A DNA stretch of 39,966 nucleotides from Collinsella sp. TF08-11AT (GTDB lineage Bacteria > Actinomycetota > Coriobacteriia > Coriobacteriales > Coriobacteriaceae), in NCBI RefSeq assembly GCF_003437035.1, contig NZ_QSRL01000017.1, positions 1-39,966 on the forward strand, given 5' to 3'. Under the pieces are notes generated by a model. The model saw nothing but the letters and a program-made list of their open reading frames with translations. It was not told the origin of the DNA and did not search any database. How positions within the stretch are numbered: position 1 is the first letter of the stretch; every line of letters begins with the position of its first letter. Below, in pieces: positions 1-7,525 of the stretch. A program made the translations under genes and the position numbers.

Positions 1-251
1 TACGGGTGCATCATCGACGTCTTCAATACAGAAAATATCAGTGCGGAATGTTCCGGAGAGAAGCCCCGTCACGCCCCCGGATCCCCTGCGTTTACGGCCT
101 TGAGGTCGGCGTGGGCGGAGATCGTGGTTGATGGGGGTACGTATCCCGGTCGCTGTTTCGCGCTTTGCGCGAAAGGCGCGCTGCTTTGGGGTGGATGGAG
201 GACGTGGTTGTTGCGGCAACTGGTCCCCGCCACAAATTACCCTTGGCATAC
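1..251. other. Left-edge stretch, no gene recognised
   Basis: Plus-strand frame 1 is open from the window edge to about position 306, but its translation (rich in Cys, Trp and Arg) resembles no family I know and runs into the riboswitch. I do not call it a gene. A hairpin with 8-bp perfect arms TTTCGCGC/GCGCGAAA lies at 156-174; it has no T-run, so it is not a clear terminator. The stretch is probably the tail and spacer of whatever lies to the left. Confidence 0.4.
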
Positions 252-279
252 TTGCGCGAACGATTGCTCGTGCTACACT
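252..279 (+). promoter_or_regulatory. Promoter of the riboflavin-uptake operon
   Basis: A -35-like TTGCGC (252-257), a 16-nt spacer and a -10 TACACT (274-279) preceded by TGC, an extended -10. Transcription would begin near 286, just before the FMN aptamer at 291. The same -35 variant recurs at three other promoters in this window. Confidence 0.6.
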
Positions 280-290
280 TGCAATTGCTG

Positions 291-470
291 TTTCAGGGCG
301 GGGTGAAATTCCCCACTGGCGGTAAATCGGGCGGTGTCAAAGGGGCGCCGTGGAGCAGGTAAAGTGCCTGCGACCGAGCCGATGAGTCCGCGACCCGTGT
401 GTGCGTTGGTTCGCATGCCGGCTGAACTGGTGAGATTCCAGTACCAACGGTTAGAGTCCGGATGAAAGAG
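291..470 (+). promoter_or_regulatory. FMN riboswitch (RFN element)
   Basis: The segment carries the hallmark conserved blocks of the RFN aptamer: GGGGTGAAATTCCCCACTGG near the 5' side (about 299-318), GGTGAGATTCCAGTACC in the middle (429-445), and GGTTAGAGTCCGGATGAAAG near the 3' end (449-468). The closing helix pairs TTTC (291-294) with GAAA (464-467). No terminator hairpin lies between the aptamer and the ATG at 483. The 3' end of the aptamer runs directly into the purine-rich ribosome-binding region, so control is most likely translational: FMN binding would stabilise P1 and hide the start. The upper arm (about 340-420) is longer than in minimal RFN elements. It controls the adjacent riboflavin transporter genes. 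Confidence 0.95.
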
Positions 471-482
471 GCAGGTGATCTT

Positions 483-1073
483 ATGTCTGAACAGTCGCAG
501 CATATCCATTTTGAGAACACGAATAGGTGGAGCACCAAACAGCTCGTTACCATGGCGTTGATGTGCGCCCTGGGAGCACTGTTTATGTATGTGCAGCTGC
601 CCATCCTCCCGTCGGCGCCGTTTTTGACGTATGACCCGTCGCTGGTGCCGGCGATGGTGTGTGGATTTGCGTATGGCCCTGGTGCCGGCACTGCCGTTGC
701 CGCCATGGCGATCGTTATCCATGCGCTCACTACGGGTGACTGGGTCGGCGCGCTTATGAACCTGGTTGCCACGCTGGGCTACATTCTGCCTGCGGCTATC
801 GTCTACCAAAAGATGCACACCTACAAGGGTGCCGTGATTGGCCTGGCGCTCGGCGTCATTGCCGCTACGGCGCTGTCCATGGTCGCGAACCTGACCATCG
901 GCGTTTGGTTCTGGTATGGCTCGGTTGATGTGATCGCTCCGCTCATGCTTCCCGCCGTTTTGCCGTTTAACCTTATCAAGACCGTGCTCAACTCGGTGTT
1001 GACGCTGGCGGTGTACAAGGCGGTCTCTAATCTCATCACGCCCAAGAAGGACCAGGTCAAAGGCCGCGCATGA
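483..1073 (+). CDS. ribU: Riboflavin ECF transporter S component (RibU-like)
   Basis: A 196-residue, strongly hydrophobic membrane protein that should bind riboflavin as the substrate-capture subunit of an energy-coupling factor transporter. It shows about six hydrophobic segments, and the motif LPFNLIKTVLNSVL near the C-terminus is typical of RibU-type S components. An in-frame ATG at 462 lies inside the conserved riboswitch block GGATGAAAG, so the start is placed at 483, behind the AGGTGA stretch. The TGA stop overlaps the ATG of the ATPase gene by four bases (ATGA). The FMN riboswitch directly upstream gives the substrate: riboflavin, possibly also FMN. The specific name rests on that context; membership of the S-component class rests on the sequence. 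Confidence 0.88.
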   Translation: MSEQSQHIHFENTNRWSTKQLVTMALMCALGALFMYVQLPILPSAPFLTYDPSLVPAMVCGFAYGPGAGTAVAAMAIVIHALTTGDWVGALMNLVATLGYILPAAIVYQKMHTYKGAVIGLALGVIAATALSMVANLTIGVWFWYGSVDVIAPLMLPAVLPFNLIKTVLNSVLTLAVYKAVSNLITPKKDQVKGRA

Positions 1074-2974
1074 TTGAGTGTCGGGGCGTTTCCTTTAGCT
1101 ATGACGGTGCCACACCGGCACTCGACGGCATCGATCTGAACATCGAGGATGGCGAGTTTTTCTGCATCCTCGGCGGCAACGGGTCGGGCAAGTCGACGTT
1201 CGCCAAGCATTTGAACGCGCTGCTGCAGCCCGATACGGGAACGGTGCGCGTCAACGGCATGGACGCGTCCGATCCCGAGCTGGTCTACGACATTCGCTCG
1301 ACCGCGGGCATGGTATTCCAGAACCCGGATGATCAGCTGGTGGCGACGCTTGTCGAGGACGATGTTGCCTTTGGTCCCGAAAACCTTGGGGTGGAATCGG
1401 CCCAGATCGCGCAGCGCGTACGCGAGGCACTGAAGGGCGTGGGTTTGGTGGGCTTCGAGCGCTACGAGACCCATGCACTTTCGGGCGGACAAAAGCAGCG
1501 CGTGGCGCTTGCCGGCGTGCTCGCCATGGAACCGCGCGTGCTCATTTTGGACGAGGCGTCCTCGATGCTCGATCCGCGCGGGCGCAAGGGCCTTATGAAG
1601 GCCTGTCACGCGCTGCACGAACGCGGCATGACCATCGTGATGATTACGCACTTTATGGAAGAGGCCGCTGAGGCCGATCGCGTTGCCGTCTTCCAAGCGG
1701 GCCGCGTTGCCATGCTGGGCACGCCCGAGGAAATCTTGACGCGGGCGGACGAACTCGCGCGGCTGAACCTGGATATGCCGGCATCGTGCTGTCTTGGCAG
1801 GGCGCTTCGCGCGAAGGACGTGCCCATTTTCGCACGGGTGCGCGAGGCGGATATGGTCGCCGATATAGCGCAGACTTATGCCGAGCGGAGTGGGACAGGC
1901 ATCGCCGGGCGGCCTTTCGCATCCGATTCTCGTATTCCCGACAACGTCTCCTCTGCAATCGATGGCGCAGACGCGCTGGAGCCCGTCATCGAGATTTCGC
2001 ACCTTTCGTATAGCTATTCGCTGAGCGCCCGTGAGCGTCGCCGTTGGCACAAGCGCTCAGTCGCCGAGGGCGCATCGAACAAACAGGCCCTCTGGGGCAA
2101 CGACCCTAGCAGCCCCTGGGCGTTGCGCAATGTGTCGCTAGCGGTGCGTCGCGGCGAGTTCCTGGGCCTTGCGGGCCATACCGGTTCGGGTAAGTCGACG
2201 CTGGTTCAGCATCTTAACGGCCTGATTCGTCCCCAGGAGGGTTCCGTTTACGCGTTGGGGCTCGACCTGGCAAACAAGAAAGATGCCGCCGCGGTTAAGG
2301 CAAAGGTCGGCGTGGTGTTTCAGTATCCAGAGCGTCAGCTGTTTGCCGAGACCGTGGTGCAGGACGTGGCATTTGGTCCGCGCAACCTTGGCCTGTCGCA
2401 AGACGAGGTCGCGCGCCGCGTTGCGTCATCGCTCGCACGCGTGGGCCTCGACCTTGCCATGATAGGTGACAAGAGCCCCTTTGAACTCTCGGGCGGACAG
2501 CAGCGGCGTGTGGCGTTTGCCGGCGTGCTCGCTATGGAGCCCGAGGTGCTGGTACTCGATGAGCCCATGGCAGGTCTCGATCCGGCGGCTCGCAGGGATT
2601 TCCTGGAGCTCATTGGCCGTTTTCATGACGAGGGCCTGACCGTTGTCATGGTTTCGCACAGTATGGATGACCTAGCCAATTGCTGCGACCGCATCGTTGT
2701 GATGAACGAAGGCGCGGTGTTTGCCGAGGGCACGCCCGCTCAGGTTTTTGCGCATGCGGATGAGCTTAAATCGATCGGTTTGGGCGTTCCCGCTGCCCAG
2801 CGCATGGCGCTGGCGCTTGCGAAGGCAGGCGTGCCGCTGCGCTTTGACGGCCTCTATACGGTTGAGTCGCTGGCAAACGAGTTGGTGGACCTGCTAATCG
2901 GTCGCTCGGACGGTCCTTCTAACGTCGCGGACACTGCTAAATCCAAGACGGTCGCGCGAGAGGAGGGCTGCTAA
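1070..2974 (+). CDS. ecfA: Fused double ATPase of an ECF transporter (EcfA1-EcfA2 in one chain)
   Basis: A 634-residue protein with two ABC ATPase domains. The first (about 1-245) has Walker A GGNGSGKST, signature LSGGQKQRVALAG and Walker B VLILDEASSMLDP. The second (about 305-590) has Walker A GHTGSGKST, signature LSGGQQRRVAFAG and Walker B VLVLDEPMAGLDP. The linker (about 250-300) looks poorly conserved. The pair would hydrolyse ATP to drive reorientation of the S component through EcfT. Many genomes encode the two ATPases separately; here they are one polypeptide. In the first domain the residue after the catalytic Glu is Ala, so DEA replaces DEP. Translational coupling is suggested by the ATGA overlap with the S component and the TAATG overlap with ecfT. 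Confidence 0.93.
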   Translation: MIECRGVSFSYDGATPALDGIDLNIEDGEFFCILGGNGSGKSTFAKHLNALLQPDTGTVRVNGMDASDPELVYDIRSTAGMVFQNPDDQLVATLVEDDVAFGPENLGVESAQIAQRVREALKGVGLVGFERYETHALSGGQKQRVALAGVLAMEPRVLILDEASSMLDPRGRKGLMKACHALHERGMTIVMITHFMEEAAEADRVAVFQAGRVAMLGTPEEILTRADELARLNLDMPASCCLGRALRAKDVPIFARVREADMVADIAQTYAERSGTGIAGRPFASDSRIPDNVSSAIDGADALEPVIEISHLSYSYSLSARERRRWHKRSVAEGASNKQALWGNDPSSPWALRNVSLAVRRGEFLGLAGHTGSGKSTLVQHLNGLIRPQEGSVYALGLDLANKKDAAAVKAKVGVVFQYPERQLFAETVVQDVAFGPRNLGLSQDEVARRVASSLARVGLDLAMIGDKSPFELSGGQQRRVAFAGVLAMEPEVLVLDEPMAGLDPAARRDFLELIGRFHDEGLTVVMVSHSMDDLANCCDRIVVMNEGAVFAEGTPAQVFAHADELKSIGLGVPAAQRMALALAKAGVPLRFDGLYTVESLANELVDLLIGRSDGPSNVADTAKSKTVAREEGC

Positions 2975-3774
2975 TGGAGGCGTTTTCGTTTGGCAGCTAC
3001 TATCCCGGCGATAGTGCAATCCACCGCCTGGACCCGCGAACCAAGTTGCTCTTGGGCTTTGTGTTTCTGATCACGACGCTCACGGTCAACAGCTTCCGCG
3101 GACTGGTCCCGGTCGCAATCTTCGTTGTTCTGATCTATACCGTGTCCCGGGTGCCGGCTTGTCGCGTCCTGTCATCGATGGCGCCGCTGCTGGCGATCGT
3201 CGTGGTGGTCGCGGTGCTCAACCTATTTACCGACCAGAGCGGGCGCATCCTGTGGCAGCTCGGCTTTCTGCAGATTAGCGAGGGCTCGCTACATTCCGCC
3301 GGGTTTATGGCGTGCCGCCTGACCCTGATGATGGCCGGTATGAGCGCTATTACGCTCACCACGCCCACGCTCGATCTCACTGCAGGCTTTGAGCGTTTGC
3401 TCGCGCCGCTTGCGCGCGTGGGCCTTCCGGCACACGAGCTCGGCATGATCATGGGCATCGCGCTGCGCTTTATGCCGCAGTTTGCCACCGAGATGAAGCA
3501 GACGGCGGACGCGCAGGCAAGTCGCGGCGCGCGCGTGACGGGTGGTCCGCTCGGCGGCGTGCGCATGCTCTCAAGCGTGGCAATTCCGCTGTTCACGGGC
3601 GTATTTCGTCATGCCGAGACGCTGTCTGCCGCCATGGATGCACGCTGCTATCACGGCGAGCAGGGCCGCACGCGTCTGCATGCGCTTGCATTTCGCCGCG
3701 GGGATGCGCTGGCTGCGGTGGTGACGATGCTGCTGTTTGCGTGTGTCATCGTCGTCAACCTTCAACTTGTTTAG
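2974..3774 (+). CDS. ecfT: ECF transporter transmembrane component EcfT
   Basis: A 266-residue membrane protein with an N-terminal DPRTKLLLGF segment, several hydrophobic helices, and a cytoplasmic coupling region containing ADAQASRGAR (about residues 175-184), the Ala-Arg-Gly-type coupling-helix signature of CbiQ/EcfT proteins. It couples ATP hydrolysis to movement of the riboflavin-binding subunit. The start overlaps the previous stop by one base (TAATG), with AGGAGGG just upstream. With the two preceding genes it makes a complete dedicated ECF transporter. The C-terminal helix ends immediately before the stop, as is usual for the family. Confidence 0.92.
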   Translation: MEAFSFGSYYPGDSAIHRLDPRTKLLLGFVFLITTLTVNSFRGLVPVAIFVVLIYTVSRVPACRVLSSMAPLLAIVVVVAVLNLFTDQSGRILWQLGFLQISEGSLHSAGFMACRLTLMMAGMSAITLTTPTLDLTAGFERLLAPLARVGLPAHELGMIMGIALRFMPQFATEMKQTADAQASRGARVTGGPLGGVRMLSSVAIPLFTGVFRHAETLSAAMDARCYHGEQGRTRLHALAFRRGDALAAVVTMLLFACVIVVNLQLV

Positions 3775-3804
3775 GCGCGATTCGAGCGCAAGAAAGGGGT
3801 CCCT

Positions 3805-4251
3805 ATGACCGACAACGACCGCACGGCGCAGCTCGAGCGCGCCTGTTCGTATCTTAGGCGTATTCCGGCGTGGTATCTCGCCACGATCGACGTGACGGAC
3901 GGACATCAGCCACGCGTAAGGCCGTTCTCGTTTGCCATGGTCGATAACGGTAAACTGTGGTTTTGCACGTCGCGCGACAAGGACGTGTGGGCAGAGCTCG
4001 ACGCGAACCCCAAGTTTGAGCTTTCGGGCTGGAAGCCGGGGGAGTGCTGGATCGTATTGACCGGCGAGGCCGCGCTCGAGGACGATGCGGTAGTGAGCGA
4101 CTGCGTTCGCGAAGCTGGCTTTAAGCACATGGTGGGCATTGGCGAGAAGCACGAGAGCGCCAACGACGGTCGCCTTGCGTTTTTCTCGGTCCGCAATATC
4201 GCCGCGCGCTTCTGTGATATCGACGGCAGCGAGGAGCGCCTGGAGCTCTAG
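3805..4251 (+). CDS. Pyridoxamine 5'-phosphate oxidase family (PPOX) flavin-binding protein, copy 1
   Basis: A 148-residue protein with the split-barrel fold of small FMN-binding PPOX proteins. An N-terminal helix is followed by PAWYLATIDV, then PRVRPFSFAMVDNGKLWFCT, the strand pair that contacts flavin phosphate in this family, and KDVWAELDANPKFELSG. The enzymatic reaction cannot be told from sequence; family members include flavin reductases, haem-degrading proteins and F420 or FMN enzymes. It lies 30 bp after ecfT with AAAGGGG as ribosome-binding site and no terminator between, so it probably belongs to the FMN-riboswitch operon. The next gene is clearly its paralogue, suggesting tandem duplication. 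Confidence 0.85.
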   Translation: MTDNDRTAQLERACSYLRRIPAWYLATIDVTDGHQPRVRPFSFAMVDNGKLWFCTSRDKDVWAELDANPKFELSGWKPGECWIVLTGEAALEDDAVVSDCVREAGFKHMVGIGEKHESANDGRLAFFSVRNIAARFCDIDGSEERLEL

Positions 4252-4302
4252 CGCGTCTCAAATTAACTACCCGTTCCGAATTAGCTAGCGCCAGGAGGAC
4301 AC

Positions 4303-4713
4303 ATGGACGGATTGAATACGGTGTTGGAGTATCTGACGTCGGTGCCGGCATGGTATTTGGCGACGAGCGTTGACGGACAGCCTCATGTGCGTCCGTTTTC
4401 GTTTGCGCAGATCCAGGATGGCAAGCTGTGGTTTGTAACAGCGCGCACCAAAGATGTGTGGCAAGAGCTGCTGCAAAACCAGCGCTTTGAGGCCACGAGT
4501 TGGTGGCCGGGCCATGGCTGGCTTATCTTGCGCGGGCGTGCCGGCTTGGATGACCGGGCTTTAGGCGAAATGCGCGAAGCCGGGTGGAAGCATCTAGAGC
4601 ACCTGGGCGAGCACTATGAGGGGCCTAACGACCCCACGCTCGTCTTCTTTAGCGTCGAGGATCCCGAGGCTTTTATCTGCCATCACGACGAATGGGTGCC
4701 GGTCGAGCTCTAG
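4303..4713 (+). CDS. Pyridoxamine 5'-phosphate oxidase family (PPOX) flavin-binding protein, copy 2
   Basis: A 136-residue paralogue of the preceding gene sharing PAWYLAT, the block HVRPFSFAQIQDGKLWFVTA, KDVWQELLQN and the C-terminal pattern ending in VEL. It lacks the short N-terminal extension of copy 1. It should bind FMN or a related cofactor; the substrate is unknown. AGGAGG precedes the ATG, the gap to copy 1 is 51 bp, and no terminator intervenes, so co-transcription with the riboflavin transporter is likely. A long hairpin follows 37 bp after the stop. The two copies have diverged considerably, so they may have different roles rather than being a recent duplication. Confidence 0.85.
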   Translation: MDGLNTVLEYLTSVPAWYLATSVDGQPHVRPFSFAQIQDGKLWFVTARTKDVWQELLQNQRFEATSWWPGHGWLILRGRAGLDDRALGEMREAGWKHLEHLGEHYEGPNDPTLVFFSVEDPEAFICHHDEWVPVEL

Positions 4714-4750
4714 CCAGCTGGCTCATCCTAACAACTTGGTTTTCGCATGG

Positions 4751-4804
4751 GCGGGCCCCGTATTGCCCGGCGCCGTTAGGAGCGCCGGTCAATACGGGGC
4801 CCGC
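4751..4804. repeat. Large extragenic hairpin after the flavin operon
   Basis: A 15-bp perfect outer stem (4751-4765 with 4790-4804, starting GCGGGCCCCG) continues, after one unpaired base per side, into a 7-bp inner stem CCGGCGC/GCGCCGG around an 8-nt loop. No T-run follows. It could stop transcription as a strong hairpin or be a mobile extragenic palindrome. The hairpin after lysS (22935-23033) has arms that also begin GCGGGCC. Confidence 0.7.
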
Positions 4805-4849
4805 TCCATTTGTCAATTCCTTCAAGCGAATGTGTCGGGAATGTTTCAA

Positions 4850-4901
4850 TGCATGAATATGCAAGCCATTTACGTAATCATGCATCTTTTGGTGCTAAAG
4901 T
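4850..4901 (+). promoter_or_regulatory. Probable argC promoter with ArgR-box-like palindrome
   Basis: TGCAT-GAAT-ATGCA (4850-4863) is an inverted repeat resembling actinobacterial ArgR half-sites. A second CATGCAT lies at 4879-4885. An extended -10 TGC-TAAAGT (4893-4901) follows directly, so a bound repressor would cover the promoter. I see no good -35. ArgR binding is inferred from the downstream arginine genes. Confidence 0.45.
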
Positions 4902-4970
4902 TTCAACCCACTTCATAACGACCGCTGCGAAATGCGCATCGGTGCATAAATCGCAGACAAGGAGTCTGAT

Positions 4971-6041
4971 ATGTCTTTGAAGGTTGGAATCGTCGGCGCG
5001 GCTGGATATGCCGGAGCCGAGCTCATTCGCCTCGTCCTCGGTCATCCCGAGTTTGAACTTGTTGCCATTACGTCCAACGCCGATGCCGGCCAGCCGCTGT
5101 CCGCGGTGTATCCGAGCTTTGCTGGTGTGAGCGATCTGGTTTTCACTACGCATGACGCCCCCGAGCTCAAGAGCTGCGATGCGGTTTTTCTTGCCGTGCC
5201 GCACACGGCTGCCATGGCACAGGTACCCGCGCTGCTTGCATCGGGCGTCTCCTGCTTTGATCTTTCGGCCGACTACCGTCTGAACGACGCGTCCGTCTTT
5301 GAGACATGGTATGCCGCCGAGCATACGAGCCCCGAGCTGCTCAAGACCCGTGCCTTCGGTCTGCCCGAGCTGTTCTGCCAAGACTTGGAGACCGCCGTAT
5401 CCGACCATGCCGACGGCAAGCCCGTGCTGGTCGCCTGCGCCGGTTGCTATCCCACCGCAACGAGCCTTGCCGCCGCGCCCGCCGTGCGCGCGGGCTGGGT
5501 GGCCGAGAACGGCCCCGTGATTGTCGATGCCATTAGCGGCGTGACGGGCGCCGGTAAGTCCTGCAACGCCCGCACCCATTTTTGCAGCGCCGACGAGAAC
5601 TTGGAGGCCTACGGCGTGGGCAAGCATCGCCACACGCCCGAGATTGAGCAAATCCTTGGCCTGACCGATCGCGTCGTCTTTACCCCGCACCTGGCACCGC
5701 TCAAGCGCGGTCTGCTCTCCACGGTGACGCTGCCGCTCGCGCCGCAGGCTCTCGACACGCTGGCTCTTGAGGATGTCGTCGACCATTACAAGCAGTTCTA
5801 CGCCGGTCGCACCTTTGTGCGCGTGCTCGATGCCGGCCAGCAGCCCAAGACGGCTTCGGTCGTCGGCACCAACGCTGCCCAGATTGGCCTCGCGCTCAAC
5901 AAGCGCGCGGGCGTGCTGGTGGCGACGGGCGCCATCGACAATCTGTGCAAGGGCGCTGCGGGCCAAGCGGTCCAGTGCGCCAATATCGTCTTTGGCTTTG
6001 ACGAGCGACGAGGCTTGCCCACAGTGGCGTGCCCGGTGTAG
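4971..6041 (+). CDS. argC: N-acetyl-gamma-glutamyl-phosphate reductase
   Basis: A 356-residue cytosolic enzyme catalysing the NADPH-dependent reduction of N-acetylglutamyl phosphate to the semialdehyde, the third step of the acetylated arginine pathway. The N-terminal Rossmann motif is VGIVGAAGYAGAELIRL, and the catalytic cysteine lies in VACAGCYPTATS (about residue 160). Histidine-rich motifs of the second domain (KHRHTPEIEQIL, FTPHLAPLKRGLLST) are present. AAGGAG lies upstream of the ATG. It heads argC-argJ-argB-argD. Length and motifs match the family throughout, with nothing missing. Confidence 0.97.
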   Translation: MSLKVGIVGAAGYAGAELIRLVLGHPEFELVAITSNADAGQPLSAVYPSFAGVSDLVFTTHDAPELKSCDAVFLAVPHTAAMAQVPALLASGVSCFDLSADYRLNDASVFETWYAAEHTSPELLKTRAFGLPELFCQDLETAVSDHADGKPVLVACAGCYPTATSLAAAPAVRAGWVAENGPVIVDAISGVTGAGKSCNARTHFCSADENLEAYGVGKHRHTPEIEQILGLTDRVVFTPHLAPLKRGLLSTVTLPLAPQALDTLALEDVVDHYKQFYAGRTFVRVLDAGQQPKTASVVGTNAAQIGLALNKRAGVLVATGAIDNLCKGAAGQAVQCANIVFGFDERRGLPTVACPV

Positions 6042-6175
6042 CACATTCGATTGTTAACGATTTGGTAGTCGGGCATCGAGTGGGGCGCCACTCTTAAGCT
6101 GGTTTCATGATCACGACTGGCATGGCGCACCAACCGATGTCCGTTTTTTGTTTGACATAAGGAGTCATAAAGACG

Positions 6176-7444
6176 ATGAATACCGAGCTGTTTGATATCA
6201 AGATTCGCGCCGTCGAGGGTGGCGTTACGGCTGCGGCTGGTTTTAAGGCTGCAGGCATCCACGCTGGGTTCCGCAAGAACCCCGAGCGTCTGGATTACGC
6301 GCTCGTCGTGCCCGATAAACCCTGTCCCGGTGCTGGCGTGTTTACCACCAATCGCTTTTGCGCGGCGCCCGTGCAGGTGAGCCGTGCCAACCTGGGCGGT
6401 ACCGACAAGGGGTACGGTATCATCGCCGGCATTTCGGTCAACTCTGGCAATGCCAACGCCGCCACGGGTGAGACCGGCCTTGCATGCGCGCGCGAGACGT
6501 GCAGCATCGCATCGCAGGTCATCGGCTGCGAGCCTCAGCAGATTCTGATTGCCTCCACGGGTGTGATTGGCCAGATTCTGCCGATCGACACGTTTGAGAC
6601 CGCCATTCCTGCTGCCTACGAGGCGCTCTCCGCCCACGGTGGCGCCGATGCCGCTCGCGCCATCATGACGACCGACACGCACTCCAAGGAGTACGCCGTG
6701 TCCTACGTCAGTGAGGCTGCGGGTCATGCGGGCAATGTCTATACGGTAGGCGGAATGTGCAAGGGCTCGGGCATGATCATGCCCAACATGGCCACCATGA
6801 TCGCAGTTATCACCACCGATGCTCCCGTCGAGCCTGCGGCACTTCATGCCCTGCTGCTCTCGACCGTCAAGCAGACCTTTAACAAGGTAACGGTCGATTC
6901 CGACACCTCGACCAACGACACCTGCATCATGCTTGCCTCCGGCGCCGCTGCCGCAGATGCCGAGCCGATCGTCGAGGGCTCCAATGCCTTTGACGAGTTG
7001 GCATTTGCCGTGCACGAGGTGTGCGAGAGCCTGGCGCGCAATATCGCCGCCGATGGTGAGGGCGCATCCAAGCTTGTTACGGTCAACGTTACCGGCGCCG
7101 CTAACGACGAGGAGGCCGATATCGCCGCCCGTGCCGTTGCCAACTCGCCGCTCGTTAAGACCTGCATCGCCGGCCACGACTGCAACTGGGGCCGCGTTGC
7201 TATGGCGCTTGGCAAGTGCGGCGTGAAGTTTAATCAGGAAGACGTTTCCATCGACATGATGGGCATGCCTGTCTGTCGCGATGGTCTGACTGTTCCCTTT
7301 GACGAGGACGAGGCTCTACGACGTTTCGAGGCGCCCGAGATCGTGATCTCGGCCGACCTGGGCGCAGGCGACGCGGCAACGACCGTGTGGACCTGCGACC
7401 TCACGCATGAGTACATCTCCATTAACGGCGACTACCGTTCCTAG
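6176..7444 (+). CDS. argJ: Glutamate N-acetyltransferase / amino-acid acetyltransferase
   Basis: A 422-residue ArgJ that transfers acetyl from N-acetylornithine to glutamate, recycling the acetyl group. Many ArgJ proteins also make N-acetylglutamate from acetyl-CoA. The precursor is normally self-cleaved before a threonine; here that site is NMA|TM with Thr207 as the new N-terminal nucleophile, giving alpha and beta chains. Other family blocks are present: FTTNRFCAAPV, SGNANAATG, KGSGMIMPN and NWGRVAMALG. It lies 134 bp after argC with AAGGAG upstream and directly before argB. Whether it is mono- or bifunctional cannot be read from the sequence; no separate argA-type gene is in the window. 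Confidence 0.97.
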   Translation: MNTELFDIKIRAVEGGVTAAAGFKAAGIHAGFRKNPERLDYALVVPDKPCPGAGVFTTNRFCAAPVQVSRANLGGTDKGYGIIAGISVNSGNANAATGETGLACARETCSIASQVIGCEPQQILIASTGVIGQILPIDTFETAIPAAYEALSAHGGADAARAIMTTDTHSKEYAVSYVSEAAGHAGNVYTVGGMCKGSGMIMPNMATMIAVITTDAPVEPAALHALLLSTVKQTFNKVTVDSDTSTNDTCIMLASGAAAADAEPIVEGSNAFDELAFAVHEVCESLARNIAADGEGASKLVTVNVTGAANDEEADIAARAVANSPLVKTCIAGHDCNWGRVAMALGKCGVKFNQEDVSIDMMGMPVCRDGLTVPFDEDEALRRFEAPEIVISADLGAGDAATTVWTCDLTHEYISINGDYRS

Positions 7445-7525
7445 ATTCCAGGCACGCTGCGCATCTTGCCGCGATTGCGGACAGCGGAGCACGGCGCGAT
7501 AACGATACGAAAGACGAGGCAGATT

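Noticed and set aside
100..362. Small open frames before the FMN riboswitch
   Set aside because: They overlap the promoter and aptamer, have odd composition (Cys/Trp-rich) and no ribosome-binding site.
4800..4970. T-box leader before argC
   Set aside because: Looked for the T-box sequence and antiterminator; not present. The same holds for lysS and cysS.
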